64,000 nt of DNA from the NCBI GenBank assembly GCA_910574455.1, contig CAJSYZ010000009.1:1054001-1118000 (forward strand), in the 5' to 3' direction. Under the pieces are notes generated by a model. It had not been told where the DNA came from, made no database searches, and saw only the letters and a program-made list of their open reading frames with translations. A program made the position numbers and the translations under genes. The DNA is from Trichaptum fuscoviolaceum. Its lineage: Eukaryota; Basidiomycota; Agaricomycetes; Hymenochaetales; Trichaptaceae. Positions 1 to 10,339 of the stretch are shown here, one piece after another (positions within the stretch are counted from its first letter, which is position 1; the number at the start of each line of letters is the position of its first letter).

Positions 1-476
1 GCACAATCGGATGCACTCGAGAAAGAGAAACTCGAGATTTGCCCGGTTATTTTCACCTTCGCAGACAGAGAGAAAGGAGAAATACGCGAGAAGCTCCTCA
101 AAAAGCCGACCGTGTGGCTCTTCGGAATCCGGCTCCGCTTATCCATACCACCAATGCGCCCAGGCTTCTCTCAATGCGACAGATGCCAGGCGCTTGGTCA
201 TTCCAGCAGGGGCTGTAAGGCCCCTATCACATGTGCGTATTGCGCTGGCCCGCATGCCACTAAATATCACCGCTCGAAGTGCCCAACCTGCGCTCAGGAA
301 CTGTCCCAGCTGGCACCCCATGCTCCCACCCCCGTCTCTGCGCTAACTGCCAGGGCCCTCATAGAGCCACCTCTGTGAAGTGCCCTCAGAGGCGTAAGTA
401 TGGCCCTTCACCAAACGATGATGAGTCCGATTCAGACTCTGATTCGCCCGACGACACTATGGAGCAAGGAGAATGA
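1..476 (+). pseudogene. LINE copy A ORF1, 3' end, frameshifted
   Basis: C-terminal part of the RNA-binding ORF1 protein. The frame carries the CX2CX4HX4C knuckle and two further Cys/His clusters that bind nucleic acid in the family, then an acidic Asp/Ser-rich tail. Compared with copy D one G is missing near position 300, between the second and third clusters, so the original frame is lost and regained only in another frame. The stop TGA (474-476) overlaps the ORF2 ATG (473-475) as ATGA. Without the upstream half, the state of the rest cannot be judged. Confidence 0.88.
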
Positions 477-3400
477 TTGACACACTCCGTGTCCTTCAGT
501 GGAATGCTGCCCACTCATTAGCAGCAATTCATTCTCTTTTTCCTCTTCTTGCTGACAACCCCTGCCCCCCACACCTTCTACTTATCCAGGAACCGCCCTG
601 GTACAAGATTGGTACCCAACCCTCATTGACTAACCCAGAGGGAGATGACGTCTTCAATGTCCCTTCTATTCCAGGTTACGTCCCCTGCCTCCCACCGGCC
701 ACCCGTCCGCGAGTGGTTACTTACGTTTCACGGTCCCTCCCAACACACTCATGGTCTATCGTCGGTGCAGCGTCACATGGCACTGATGTCCTGACTATTG
801 AGGTTCGCTCTACCCACACTGTCCGCCTCTGCAATTACTACGGTCAGCAGGCTCCAGAGCGCACCGCCCCAACCCCCACTTACCCAGGTGAGTCGTTTCT
901 CTTCAGTCTCACCCCGGCAATAGCCGCCTCCCTAACGATCGCTGGCGACTTCAATCGCCGGCATCGTTCCTGGTCAGAGTTGCCATGTTCCAATGCCGAG
1001 TCAAACAGGGGGCAACCCTTGGATGACTTCTTCCGAGAGCATGGACATGAGCCTGCCCATCACCCAGATGTGGACACTCGTCCGGGTAAAGATGGGCCGC
1101 GTTGTCCGATCGATATGGTTTGGACTGCGCCCAACATCCCACCAGAGCAGGTGATGGATACCTTCACCAGCTCCCACTCCGCTCTCTCAGACCACACCCT
1201 ACTCACATGGGAGGTACCAGTTGGACCATTCGTCCACCTTCCACGGCCCCCCAGACTGTCTAATGATGACAGAGAGGCGTGGTGTGCTACTCCTTCCCCC
1301 TGCTGCATGAGGCGTTTTCGCTTCCTGCGTCAGACAAGGCTGAACTAGATGCCAAAGCCAAAGCCATTCAATCTGCAATGGGGGCGGCGATGGAGTCCAT
1401 GACTAAACCCAGAAAGCGCTCCAAGACAGAGGTCCCATGGTGGTCCCCTGAGTGCTCATCCTCACTCGCGGCAATTAAGGACGCCCCTACCGCCCGTTTG
1501 CGCGCCGCTGCTAAACGCGCCTTCAAAGCCACCACCAGAGCAGCGCGTCGCGTGTTCTATGCAGAACAGGTGAAAGACGCCAATTCCACCAATATCTGGA
1601 GCTGGGCCAAGCGCGGCCTCGGTATCCGCCCTACTCCTGTGCCTTCGCTGAGGAAACCAGACGGCACCTTCACCACCACTGAGCAGGAGAAAGCTGAGTT
1701 GTTCCATTCTACCTACTTTCCTCCTCCCCCACCACTTCCAGCAGCGGGCTTACGCCCGCTGCCCCCACCTTCTGCAGCGGCGCCTCCCATACTCATGAAA
1801 GAGCTTATGGACGCCCTGGCCGGCACCTCCAACTTGTCTGCTCCTGGCCCCTCGGGCGTCGGATACCGTCCCCTCAAATGGGTGATTGGATCCTTCGCTA
1901 AGGAGGTGCTATCTTTGTTCAACGACTGTCTGCGCTTGGGCCACCACCCAGCGTGCTGGCGGATAACGAAGGTAGTAATGCTCAGGAAGCCAAACAAGAA
2001 GGACCAATTTTCTCCTCGGTCCTACAGACCGATCACTCTTGAGGAGACCTTAGGGAAACTCCTTGAGAAGATTATTGCTAACCGTCTCCAGTTTCTGGCT
2101 AACACCCAGAACTGGCTTCCCCCAAACCAGTACGGCGGGCGTCAAGGGCACTCTGTCTATGATGCCGCCCAACGCCTTTTACAGATTGTGGAGAAAGCCC
2201 AGTCGGAAGACAAAGTGTGTTCTGTCCTAGCGGTGGACATACAAGGCTTCTTTGACTCGGTCCATCCACAACACCTCCACCACCGGCTCTTGGAGTTAGG
2301 CTGTTCGCCAGACATGGCAAATTGGTGCCTTTCTTTCATGACCGGGCGGGAGGCTGCTATCTCTTTCGATGGCACCACACTCCCTAGTGTCCGTAAACCG
2401 GACTTTGGGACGCCTCAGGGCTCCCCAGTCTCACCCATTCTCTCCACTCTTTTTGCAGCTATTGCAATTCAGCGGTTCCACCACCCTGACTGCGAGCTCC
2501 TGGCATACGTCGACGACCACATGATTGCCATCACTGGCACATCCGTCACCGCCAACTGCAGGAACTTAGTAGGCGCTTACCACCACCTCAACTCGAACTT
2601 CAACGACATCAATCTCAACATCGAGACCGCGAAGACCGAGCTCCTCCATTTCCACCCCCCTGGGCGTCGCCAAAGATATCGCGGCTGGGACTCCCGGGGC
2701 GTCCAACTCGACGAGGACACTCTCATTAAGCCCTCCATCCCACTTCGGTGGTTGGGGATCTGGTGGGATCCGGCCTTGTCCTTCAAACCCCATGTTGAGC
2801 GCATGCGCTCCAAGGGCCTCTCAACACTCGCCGCCATTCGCCTGCTCGCCAACACAGAGCGCGGCATGTCCGCCCTCAACCTTCGCCAGCTTTACTCAGC
2901 CTGCGTCAGAACAGTCCTCGCATGGGCTGCGCCGGTTTGGTACACTGGCACCCGCCAGAAGACCCTTGTGGCTCGTCTACAAGGTGTCCAAAACACCGCT
3001 TGCAGGTGGATCCTTGGTGTTTACCGAGGCGCTTCACCGCTAAGCACCAATTATCTTTGCTCTATGCCCCCGTTTCAGTTTTATTTCAATTATCTTAAAA
3101 CTAATCATGCTCTTCGCCTTTGGCGCACTCCACACTCAGTAGGTAGACGTGCTATTCCTGCAGCACAAAAACCACGCCTGTACTCTTCTTCGCTTGCCGA
3201 CCGTGTCCCGATTGCCCAACAGGTCCCTGCGTACACACACTCTCCCTGGGAGGATCCACTTGCCTTTGCTGGAGGACGCCTCAAATTTGCCATCCCTGCC
3301 GGTCCCGTTGACACTGACACTCGCCAGGCGTTTGTCGCATCTGCCAACTCTCTGTGCACCACCACCTCCGTCCAGATCTTCACAGACGGCTCCAGACTCG

Positions 3401-4478
3401 AGCACAAGTCTGGCTCAGCAATTGTCGCTATGCGCGGTCATCATCGCTTGGGCTTCAGACACTGCGCTTCCCCCAAAATCGCCACTGCCACTGACGCTGA
3501 GATCTTCTCCCTTGCGTCTGCTCCAGCTTGGGCTGCCTCTCACTTCGGCCGCCACCTCCTGGAAGTGGAGTCCATCGTCTTCATGTCAGACTCGCTAACC
3601 GCCCTTCGCCTCGTCCGCGACTGGCCCTCAGCACCTGGCGCCCACTTACTACTCGCTTGGAAAGCAGGCATCACCAACCTGCTGGACATTCACCCCAATC
3701 TCAAAATCGAGTTTCACTGGTGCCCGGGTCACTCAGGCGTCCCAGGAAACGAATGGGCTGATGAAGAGGCAAAGAAAGCCACAGAACTGCCACCCTCATC
3801 TTCCCTTCCTTCGATATCCGCCCTCCGCGAGCAGAACACCCTCAACGCCCAGAAGCAATGGGAGGACCACCTCGCCCATGCCACTGCCTCAACTGCCGAC
3901 AAGTACTTGGCAATCACAGGCCCACCAAAACGTCGTCCGCGCGCACTCATGGAGATGTCGGACACCTACCCCCGCGCTGAGATTTCAGCAGTTGCTCAAG
4001 TCCTCTGCTGCGCTGGCCCCTTCGGGGCGTACTGGATGCGCATGAGCCCAGAATATAGGCGCAAAACGGCCTGATCACCTACTGTCGCTGGCACAATCAC
4101 CCCCCTTGGCCTGCCCAGACCGCCGCCCACATACTTGGTGGTTGCGAGACTTTCCGCCCTTGGATTGGAAAGGTCTGGCCTAAAGGCACCCCACTCCCAG
4201 CCCACCACACAGAGTGGGCAGACGAACCCCTCATCGACGTGATCCGCAAGTGGCTTAAGTTCACTAGGCATCTCGACCGCCCCACTCAGCGCACCTCAGC
4301 TGCCATCCGCCTTGCATTTGCGATGATGGAGCTAGATGGCCTCCCAACCGACCAGGACATGGACCTGACGACCCTTCGTGTGTACGTACGGCGCGCCCTT
4401 GGACCACGCACTCAGGACACGGACCCGGATCTTTATGATTTTAACGGTCACGTTTCAGACCCTCCTCTTGATCTTTGA
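473..4478 (+). pseudogene. LINE copy A ORF2 (EN-RT-RNase H), two frameshifts
   Basis: Endonuclease/reverse transcriptase/RNase H polyprotein that would carry out target-primed reverse transcription. The endonuclease part (473 to about 1285) shows the Asn/Glu, GDFN and SDH motifs. The first frameshift (one base lost near 1290) falls between endonuclease and RT. The RT part contains the SYRPI, GTPQGSP and YVDD motifs, and the RNase H part contains FTDGS and the HSG...ADE end. A second lost base near 4062 shifts the last 140 codons; the family stop is at 4476-4478. The ORF is otherwise collinear with the 1,335-residue protein of copy D, so decay is recent. Confidence 0.93.
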
Positions 4479-4840
4479 TGCAACTTACTTCTTTTATGTA
4501 TGAGGCACCAGCGATCCCAGACAGAACGGTGCTTTACCCAGGTTAACGCCCAGGTACTGTGCCCGGACGCGCCCTCTTTTCTAAACTTCGTCTGTGCCTG
4601 TAGTGTAGGTTCACCTGCACCTTGACATGGGCGCGGTGATATGTAAACCAATCTCTCCTCTCCCTCTTCCTTTCTTTAATAGGCGGTGCGCCCACTTAGC
4701 CGCCACCTTCGGTGGCGGGCACCTCCCGCCCAGTTTCGTAGTTTACCTCGATGACGGGCGCCTCCGTCGTAGATAGGTCATGTACTTAGCTATGCTGCAG
4801 GAATAATAAAGCCTAAAAAAAAAAAAAAAAAAAAAAAAAA
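4479..4840 (+). other. LINE 3'UTR with stem-loops and poly(A)
   Basis: About 336 nt between the ORF2 stop and the poly(A), shared by copies A, B, D, G, H and K. It has a clear 8 bp hairpin, arms 4700-4707 and 4711-4718 with a TTC loop, then overlapping GC-rich inverted repeats up to about 4770. AATAAA (4805-4810) lies only four bases from the A tract (4815-4840). In LINE families the 3'UTR is what the reverse transcriptase recognises; that the hairpins do this here is inference. Confidence 0.75.
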
Positions 4841-7800
4841 CCCCCACTTACCCAGGTGAGTCGTTTCTCTTCAGTCTCACCCCGGCAATAGCCGCCTCCC
4901 TAACGATCGCTGGCGACTTCAATCGCCGGCATCGTTCCTGGTCAGAGTTGCCATGTTCCAATGCCGAGTCAAACAGGGGGCAACCCTTGGATGACTTCTT
5001 CCGAGAGCATGGACATGAGCCTGCCCATCACCCAGATGTGGACACTCGTCCGGGTAAAGATGGGCCGCGTTGTCCGATCGATATGGTTTGGACTGCGCCC
5101 AACATCCCACCAGAGCAGGTGATGGATACCTTCACCAGCTCCCACTCCGCTCTCTCAGACCACACCCTACTCACATGGGAGGTACCAGTTGGACCATTCG
5201 TCCACCTTCCACGGCCCCCCAGACTGTCTAATGATGACAGAGAGGCGTGGTGTGCTACTGCCTTCCCCTTGCTGCATGAGGCGTTTTCGCTTCCTGCGTC
5301 AGACAAGGCTGAACTAGATGCCAAAGCCAAAGCCATTCAATCTGCAATGGGGGCGGCGATGGAGTCCATGACTAAACCCAGAAAGCGCTCCAAGACAGAG
5401 GTCCCATGGTGGTCCCCTGAGTGCTCATCCTCACTCGCGGCAATTAAGGACGCCCCTACCGCCCGTTTGCGCGCCGCTGCTAAACGCGCCTTCAAAGCCA
5501 CCACCAGAGCAGCGCGTCGCGTGTTCTATGCAGAACAGGTGAAAGACGCCAATTCCACCAATATCTGGAGCTGGGCCAAGCGCGGCCTCGGTATCCGCCC
5601 TACTCCTGTGCCTTCGCTGAGGAAACCAGACGGCACCTTCACCACCACTGAGCAGGAGAAAGCTGAGTTGTTCCATTCTACCTACTTTCCTCCTCCCCCA
5701 CCACTTCCAGCAGCGGGCTTACGCCCGCTGCCCCCACCTTCTGCAGCGGCGCCTCCCATACTCATGAAAGAGCTTATGGACGCCCTGGCCGGCACCTCCA
5801 ACTTGTCTGCTCCTGGCCCCTCGGGCGTCGGATACCGTCCCCTCAAATGGGTGATTGGATCCTTCGCTAAGGAGGTGCTATCTTTGTTCAACGACTGTCT
5901 GCGCTTGGGCCACCACCCAGCGTGCTGGCGGATAACGAAGGTAGTAATGCTCAGGAAGCCAAACAAGAAGGACCAATTTTCTCCTCGGTCCTACAGACCG
6001 ATCACTCTTGAGGAGACCTTAGGGAAACTCCTTGAGAAGATTATTGCTAACCGTCTCCAGTTTCTGGCTAACACCCAGAACTGGCTTCCCCCAAACCAGT
6101 ACGGCGGGCGTCAAGGGCACTCTGTCTATGATGCCGCCCAACGCCTTTTACAGATTGTGGAGAAAGCCCAGTCGGAAGACAAAGTGTGTTCTGTCCTAGC
6201 GGTGGACATACAAGGCTTCTTTGACTCGGTCCATCCACAACACCTCCACCACCGGCTCTTGGAGTTAGGCTGTTCGCCAGACATGGCAAATTGGTGCCTT
6301 TCTTTCATGACCGGGCGGGAGGCTGCTATCTCTTTCGATGGCACCACACTCCCTAGTGTCCGTAAACCGGACTTTGGGACGCCTCAGGGCTCCCCAGTCT
6401 CACCCATTCTCTCCACTCTTTTTGCAGCTATTGCAATTCAGCGGTTCCACCACCCTGACTGCGAGCTCCTGGCATACGTCGACGACCACATGATTGCCAT
6501 CACTGGCACATCCGTCACCGCCAACTGCAGGAACTTAGTAGGCGCTTACCACCACCTCAACTTGAACTTCAACGACATCAATCTCAACATCGAGACCGCG
6601 AAGACCGAGCTCCTCCATTTCCACCCCCCTGGGCGTCGCCAAAGATATCGCGGCTGGGACTCCCGGGGCGTCCAACTCGACGAGGACACTCTCATTAAGC
6701 CCTCCATCCCACTTCGGTGGTTGGGGATCTGGTGGGATCCGGCCTTGTCCTTCAAACCCCATGTTGAGCGCATGCGCTCCAAGGGCCTCTCAACACTCGC
6801 CGCCATTCGCCTGCTCGCCAACACAGAGCGCGGCATGTCCGCCCTCAACCTTCGCCAGCTTTACTCAGCCTGCGTCAGAACAGTCCTCGCATGGGCTGCG
6901 CCGGTTTGGTACACTGGCACCCGCCAGAAGACCCTTGTGGCTCGTCTACAAGGTGTCCAAAACACCGCTTGCAGGTGGATCCTTGGTGTTTACCGAGGCG
7001 CTTCACCGCTAAGCACCAATTATCTTTGCTCTATGCCCCCGTTTCAGTTTTATTTCAATTATCTTAAAACTAATCATGCTCTTCGCCTTTGGCGCACTCC
7101 ACACTCAGTAGGTAGACGTGCTATTCCTACAGCACAAAAACCACGCCTGTACTCTTCTTCGCTTGCCGACCGTGTCCCGATTGCCCAACAGGTCCCTGCG
7201 TACACACACTCTCCCTGGGAGGATCCACTTGCCTTTGCTGGAGGACGCCTCAAATTTGCCATCCCTGCCGGTCCCGTTGACACTGACACTCGCCAGGCGT
7301 TTGTCGCATCTGCCAACTCTCTGTGCACCACCACCTCCGTCCAGATCTTCACAGACGGCTCCAGACTCGAGCACAAGTCTGGCTCAGCAATTGTCGCCAT
7401 GCGCGGTCATCATCGCTTGGGCTTCAGACACTGCGCTTCCCCCAAAATCGCCACTGCCACTGACGCTGAGATCTTCTCCCTTGCGTCTGCTCCAGCTTGG
7501 GCTGCCTCTCACTTCGGCCGCCACCTCCTGGAAGTGGAGTCCATCGTCTTCATGTCAGACTCGCTAACCGCCCTTCGCCTCGTCCGCGACTGGCCCTCAG
7601 CACCTGGCGCCCACTTACTACTTGCTTGGAAAGCAGGCATCACCAACCTGCTGGACATTCACCCCAATCTCAAAATCGAGTTTCACTGGTGCCCGGGTCA
7701 CTCAGGCGTCCCAGGAAACGAATGGGCTGATGAAGAGGCAAAGAAAGCCACAGAACTGCCACCCTCATCTTCCCTTCCTTCGATATCCGCCCTCCGCGAG

Positions 7801-8447
7801 CAGAACACCCTCAACGCCCAGAACAATGGGAGGACCACCTCGCCCATGCCACTGCCTCAACTGCCGACAAGTACTTGGCAATCACAGGCCCACCAAAACG
7901 TCGTCCGCGCGCACTCATGGAGATGTCGGACACCTACCCCCGCGCTGAGATTTCAGCAGTTGCTCAAGTCCTCTGCTGCGCTGGCCCCTTCGGGGCGTAC
8001 TGGATGCGCATGAGCCCAGAATATAGGCGCAGAAACGGCCTGATCACCTACTGTCGCTGGCACAATCACCCCCCTTGGCCTGCCCAGACCGCCGCCCACA
8101 TACTTGGTGGTTGCGAGACTTTCCGCCCTTGGATTGGAAAGGTCTGGCCTAAAGGCACCCCACTCCCAGCCCACCACACAGAGTGGGCAGACGAACCCCT
8201 CATCGACGTGATCCGCAAGTGGCTTAAGTTCACTAGGCATCTCGACCGCCCCACTCAGCGCACCTCAGCTGCCATCCGCCTTGCATTTGCGATGATGGAG
8301 CTAGATGGCCTCCCAACCGACCAGGACATGGACCTGACGACCCTTCGTGTGTACGTACGGCGCGCCCATGGACCACGCACTCAGGACACGGACCCGGATC
8401 TTTATGATTTTAACGGTCACGTTTCAGACCCTCCTCTTGATCTTTGA
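4841..8447 (+). pseudogene. LINE copy B ORF2, 5' part absent and frameshifted
   Basis: Open in the ORF2 frame from the junction at 4841 (first ATG 4948) through the end of the endonuclease, the whole RT with YVDD, and most of RNase H. One G is missing near 7823 (AGAACAATGG where D has AGAAGCAATGG), which throws the last 200 codons into another frame that runs to the family stop at 8445-8447. The first 133 codons, including the catalytic Asn and Glu of the endonuclease, are not present here. Not functional as it stands. Confidence 0.92.
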
Positions 8448-8804
8448 TGCAACTTACTTCTTTTATGTATGAGGCACCAGCGATCCCAGACAGAACGGTG
8501 CTTTACCCAGGTTAACGCCCAGGTACTGTGCCCGGACGCGCCCTCTTTTCTAAACTTCGTCTGTGCCTGTAGTGTAGGTTCACCTGCACCTTGACATGGG
8601 CGCGGTGATATGTAAACCAATCTCTCCTCTCCCTCTTCCTTTCTTTAATAGGCGGTGCGCCCACTTAGCCGCCACCTTCGGTGGCGGGCACCTCCCGCCC
8701 AGTTTCGTAGTTTACCTCGATGACGGGCGCCTCCGTCGTAGATAGGTCATGTACTTAGCTATGCTGCAGGAATAATAAAGCTTAAAAAAAAAAAAAAAAA
8801 AAAA
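8448..8804 (+). other. LINE copy B 3'UTR and poly(A)
   Basis: Same structured 3'UTR as copy A, ending in AATAAAGCTT and 21 A (8784-8804). The next base, G at 8805, is already inside ORF2 of copy C. Confidence 0.8.
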
Positions 8805-10271
8805 GATGCCAAAGCCAAAGCCATTCAATCTGCAATGGTGGCGGCGATGGAGTCAATGACTAAACCCAGAAAGCGCTCCAAGACAGAGGTCCCCTGGTGG
8901 TCCCCTGAGTGCTCATCCTCTCTCGCGGCAATTAAGGACGCCCCTACCGCCCGTTTGCGCGCCGCTGCTAAACGCGCCTTCAAAGCCACCACCAGAGCAG
9001 CGCGTCGCGTGTTCTATGCAGAACAGGTCAAAGACGCCAATTCCACCAACATCTGGAGCTGGGCCAAGCGTGGCCTTGGCATCCGTCCCACTCCTGTGCC
9101 ATCGCTGAGGAAACCAGACGGCACCTTCACCACCACTGAGCAGGAGAAAGCTGAGTTGTTCCATTCTACCTACTTTCCTCCTCCCCCACCACTTCCAGCA
9201 GCGGGCTTACGCCCGCTGCCCCCACCTTCTGCAGCGGCGCCTCCCATACTCATGAAAGAGCTTATGGACGCCCTGGCCGGCACCTCCAACTTGTCTGCTC
9301 CTGGCCCCTCGGGCGTCGGATACCGTCCCCTCAAATGGGTGATTGGATCCTTCGCTAAGGAGGTGCTATCTTTGTTCAACGACTGTCTGCGCTTGGGCCA
9401 CCACCCAGCGTGCTGGCGGATAACAAAGGTAGTAATGCTCAGGAAGCCAAACAAGAAGGACCAATTTTCTCCTCGGTCCTACAGACCGATTACTCTTGAG
9501 GAGACCTTAGGGAAACTCCTTGAGAAGATCATTGCTAACCGTCTCCAGTTTCTGGCTAACACCCAGAACTGGCTTCCCCCAAACCAGTACGGCGGGCGTC
9601 AAGGGCACTCCGTCTACGATGCCGCCCAACGCCTTTTACAGATTGTGGAGAAAGCCCAGTCGGAAGACAAAGTGTGCTCTGTCCTAGCGGTGGACATACA
9701 AGGCTTCTTTGACTCGGTTCATCCACAACATCTCCACCACCGGCTCCTGGAGTTAGGCTGTTCGCCAGACATGGCGGACTGGTGCCTTTCTTTCATGACC
9801 GGGCGGGAGGCTGCTATCTCTTTTGATGGCACTACACTCCCTAGTGTCCGTAAACCGGACTTTGGGACGCCTCAGGGCTCCCCAGTCTCACCCATTCTCT
9901 CCACTCTTTTTGCAGCTATTGCGATTCAGCGGTTCCACCACCCTGACTGCGAGCTCCTAGCATACGTCGACGACCACATGATTGCCATCACTGGCACATC
10001 AGTCACCGCCAACTGCAGGAACTTAGCAGGCGCTTACCACCACCTCAACTCGAACTTCAACGACATCAATCTCAACATCGAGACCGCGAAGACCGAGCTC
10101 CTCCATTTCCACCCCCCTGGGCGTCGCCAAAGATATCGCGGCTGGGACTCCCGGGGCGTCCAACTCGACGAGGACACTCTCATTAAGCCCTCCATCCCAC
10201 TTCGGTGGTTGGGGATCTGGTGGGATCCGGCCTTGTCTTTCAAACCCCATGTTGAGCGCATGCGCTCCAAG
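8805..10271 (+). mobile_element. LINE copy C, internal fragment lacking both ends
   Basis: A 1.47 kb piece of ORF2 only. It starts at the point matching 1348 of copy A, next to the poly(A) of B, and ends inside the RT-RNase H linker where the 5' end of LINE D begins. Its sequence is somewhat more diverged than A, B and D. The 3' half does not follow the poly(A) of D, so this is not a simple interruption by D. Confidence 0.88.
8805..10271 (+). pseudogene. LINE copy C ORF2 fragment (reverse transcriptase)
   Basis: Open throughout in the ORF2 frame. It covers the basic linker after the endonuclease, RT palm motifs (SYRPI, DIQGFFDS, GTPQGSP) and YVDD, then stops at the junction with the D 5'UTR, gaining four foreign codons. 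No endonuclease and no RNase H remain, so it cannot act alone. Confidence 0.9.
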
Positions 10272-10339
10272 CATCCTTCTTGACCTCTAACCACTACCTT
10301 CCCGATTTGGTCGAGCCCCCCCGCTCCCATCGGTTAGGC
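10272..10339 (+). promoter_or_regulatory. LINE 5'UTR
   Basis: Short 68 nt leader conserved in D and G, and in diverged form in H (the ACCACTACCTTCC and GTCGAGCC blocks). It is open in the ORF1 frame with no ATG, so upstream readthrough would extend ORF1. LINEs usually carry an internal promoter here; none can be recognised by motif. Confidence 0.55.

Larger units (their letters stand above)
1..4840 (+). mobile_element. LINE copy A (Tad1/I-like, 5' part outside window)
   Basis: Non-LTR retrotransposon entering from the left edge: 3' end of ORF1, whole ORF2, 3'UTR and a 26 nt poly(A) at 4815-4840. It is almost identical to intact copy D (10272-16671) over the shared length. Three one-base deletions relative to D (near 300, 1290 and 4062) break ORF1 once and ORF2 twice. 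The poly(A) is followed with no spacer by LINE copy B, which starts inside ORF2. By analogy with G in H, A is probably inserted in the sense direction into B, whose 5' part would lie left of the window. Confidence 0.93.
4841..8804 (+). mobile_element. LINE copy B, visible from inside ORF2
   Basis: Begins abruptly inside the endonuclease coding region (the point matching 873 of copy A), directly after the poly(A) of A, and ends in its own 21 nt poly(A) (8784-8804). It differs from A and D at only scattered positions. The missing 5' part is best explained by insertion of A into B. Simple 5' truncation during retrotransposition is the alternative. Confidence 0.92.

Noticed and set aside
139..321. 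Small antisense frames within LINE ORFs, repeated in every copy
   Set aside because: They recur only because the LINE sequence recurs, overlap well-supported ORFs in all copies, and show no domain.
10280..10339. ORF1 start of LINE D at 10280
   Set aside because: That position is TTG; the first ATG, shared with E and G, is 10340.
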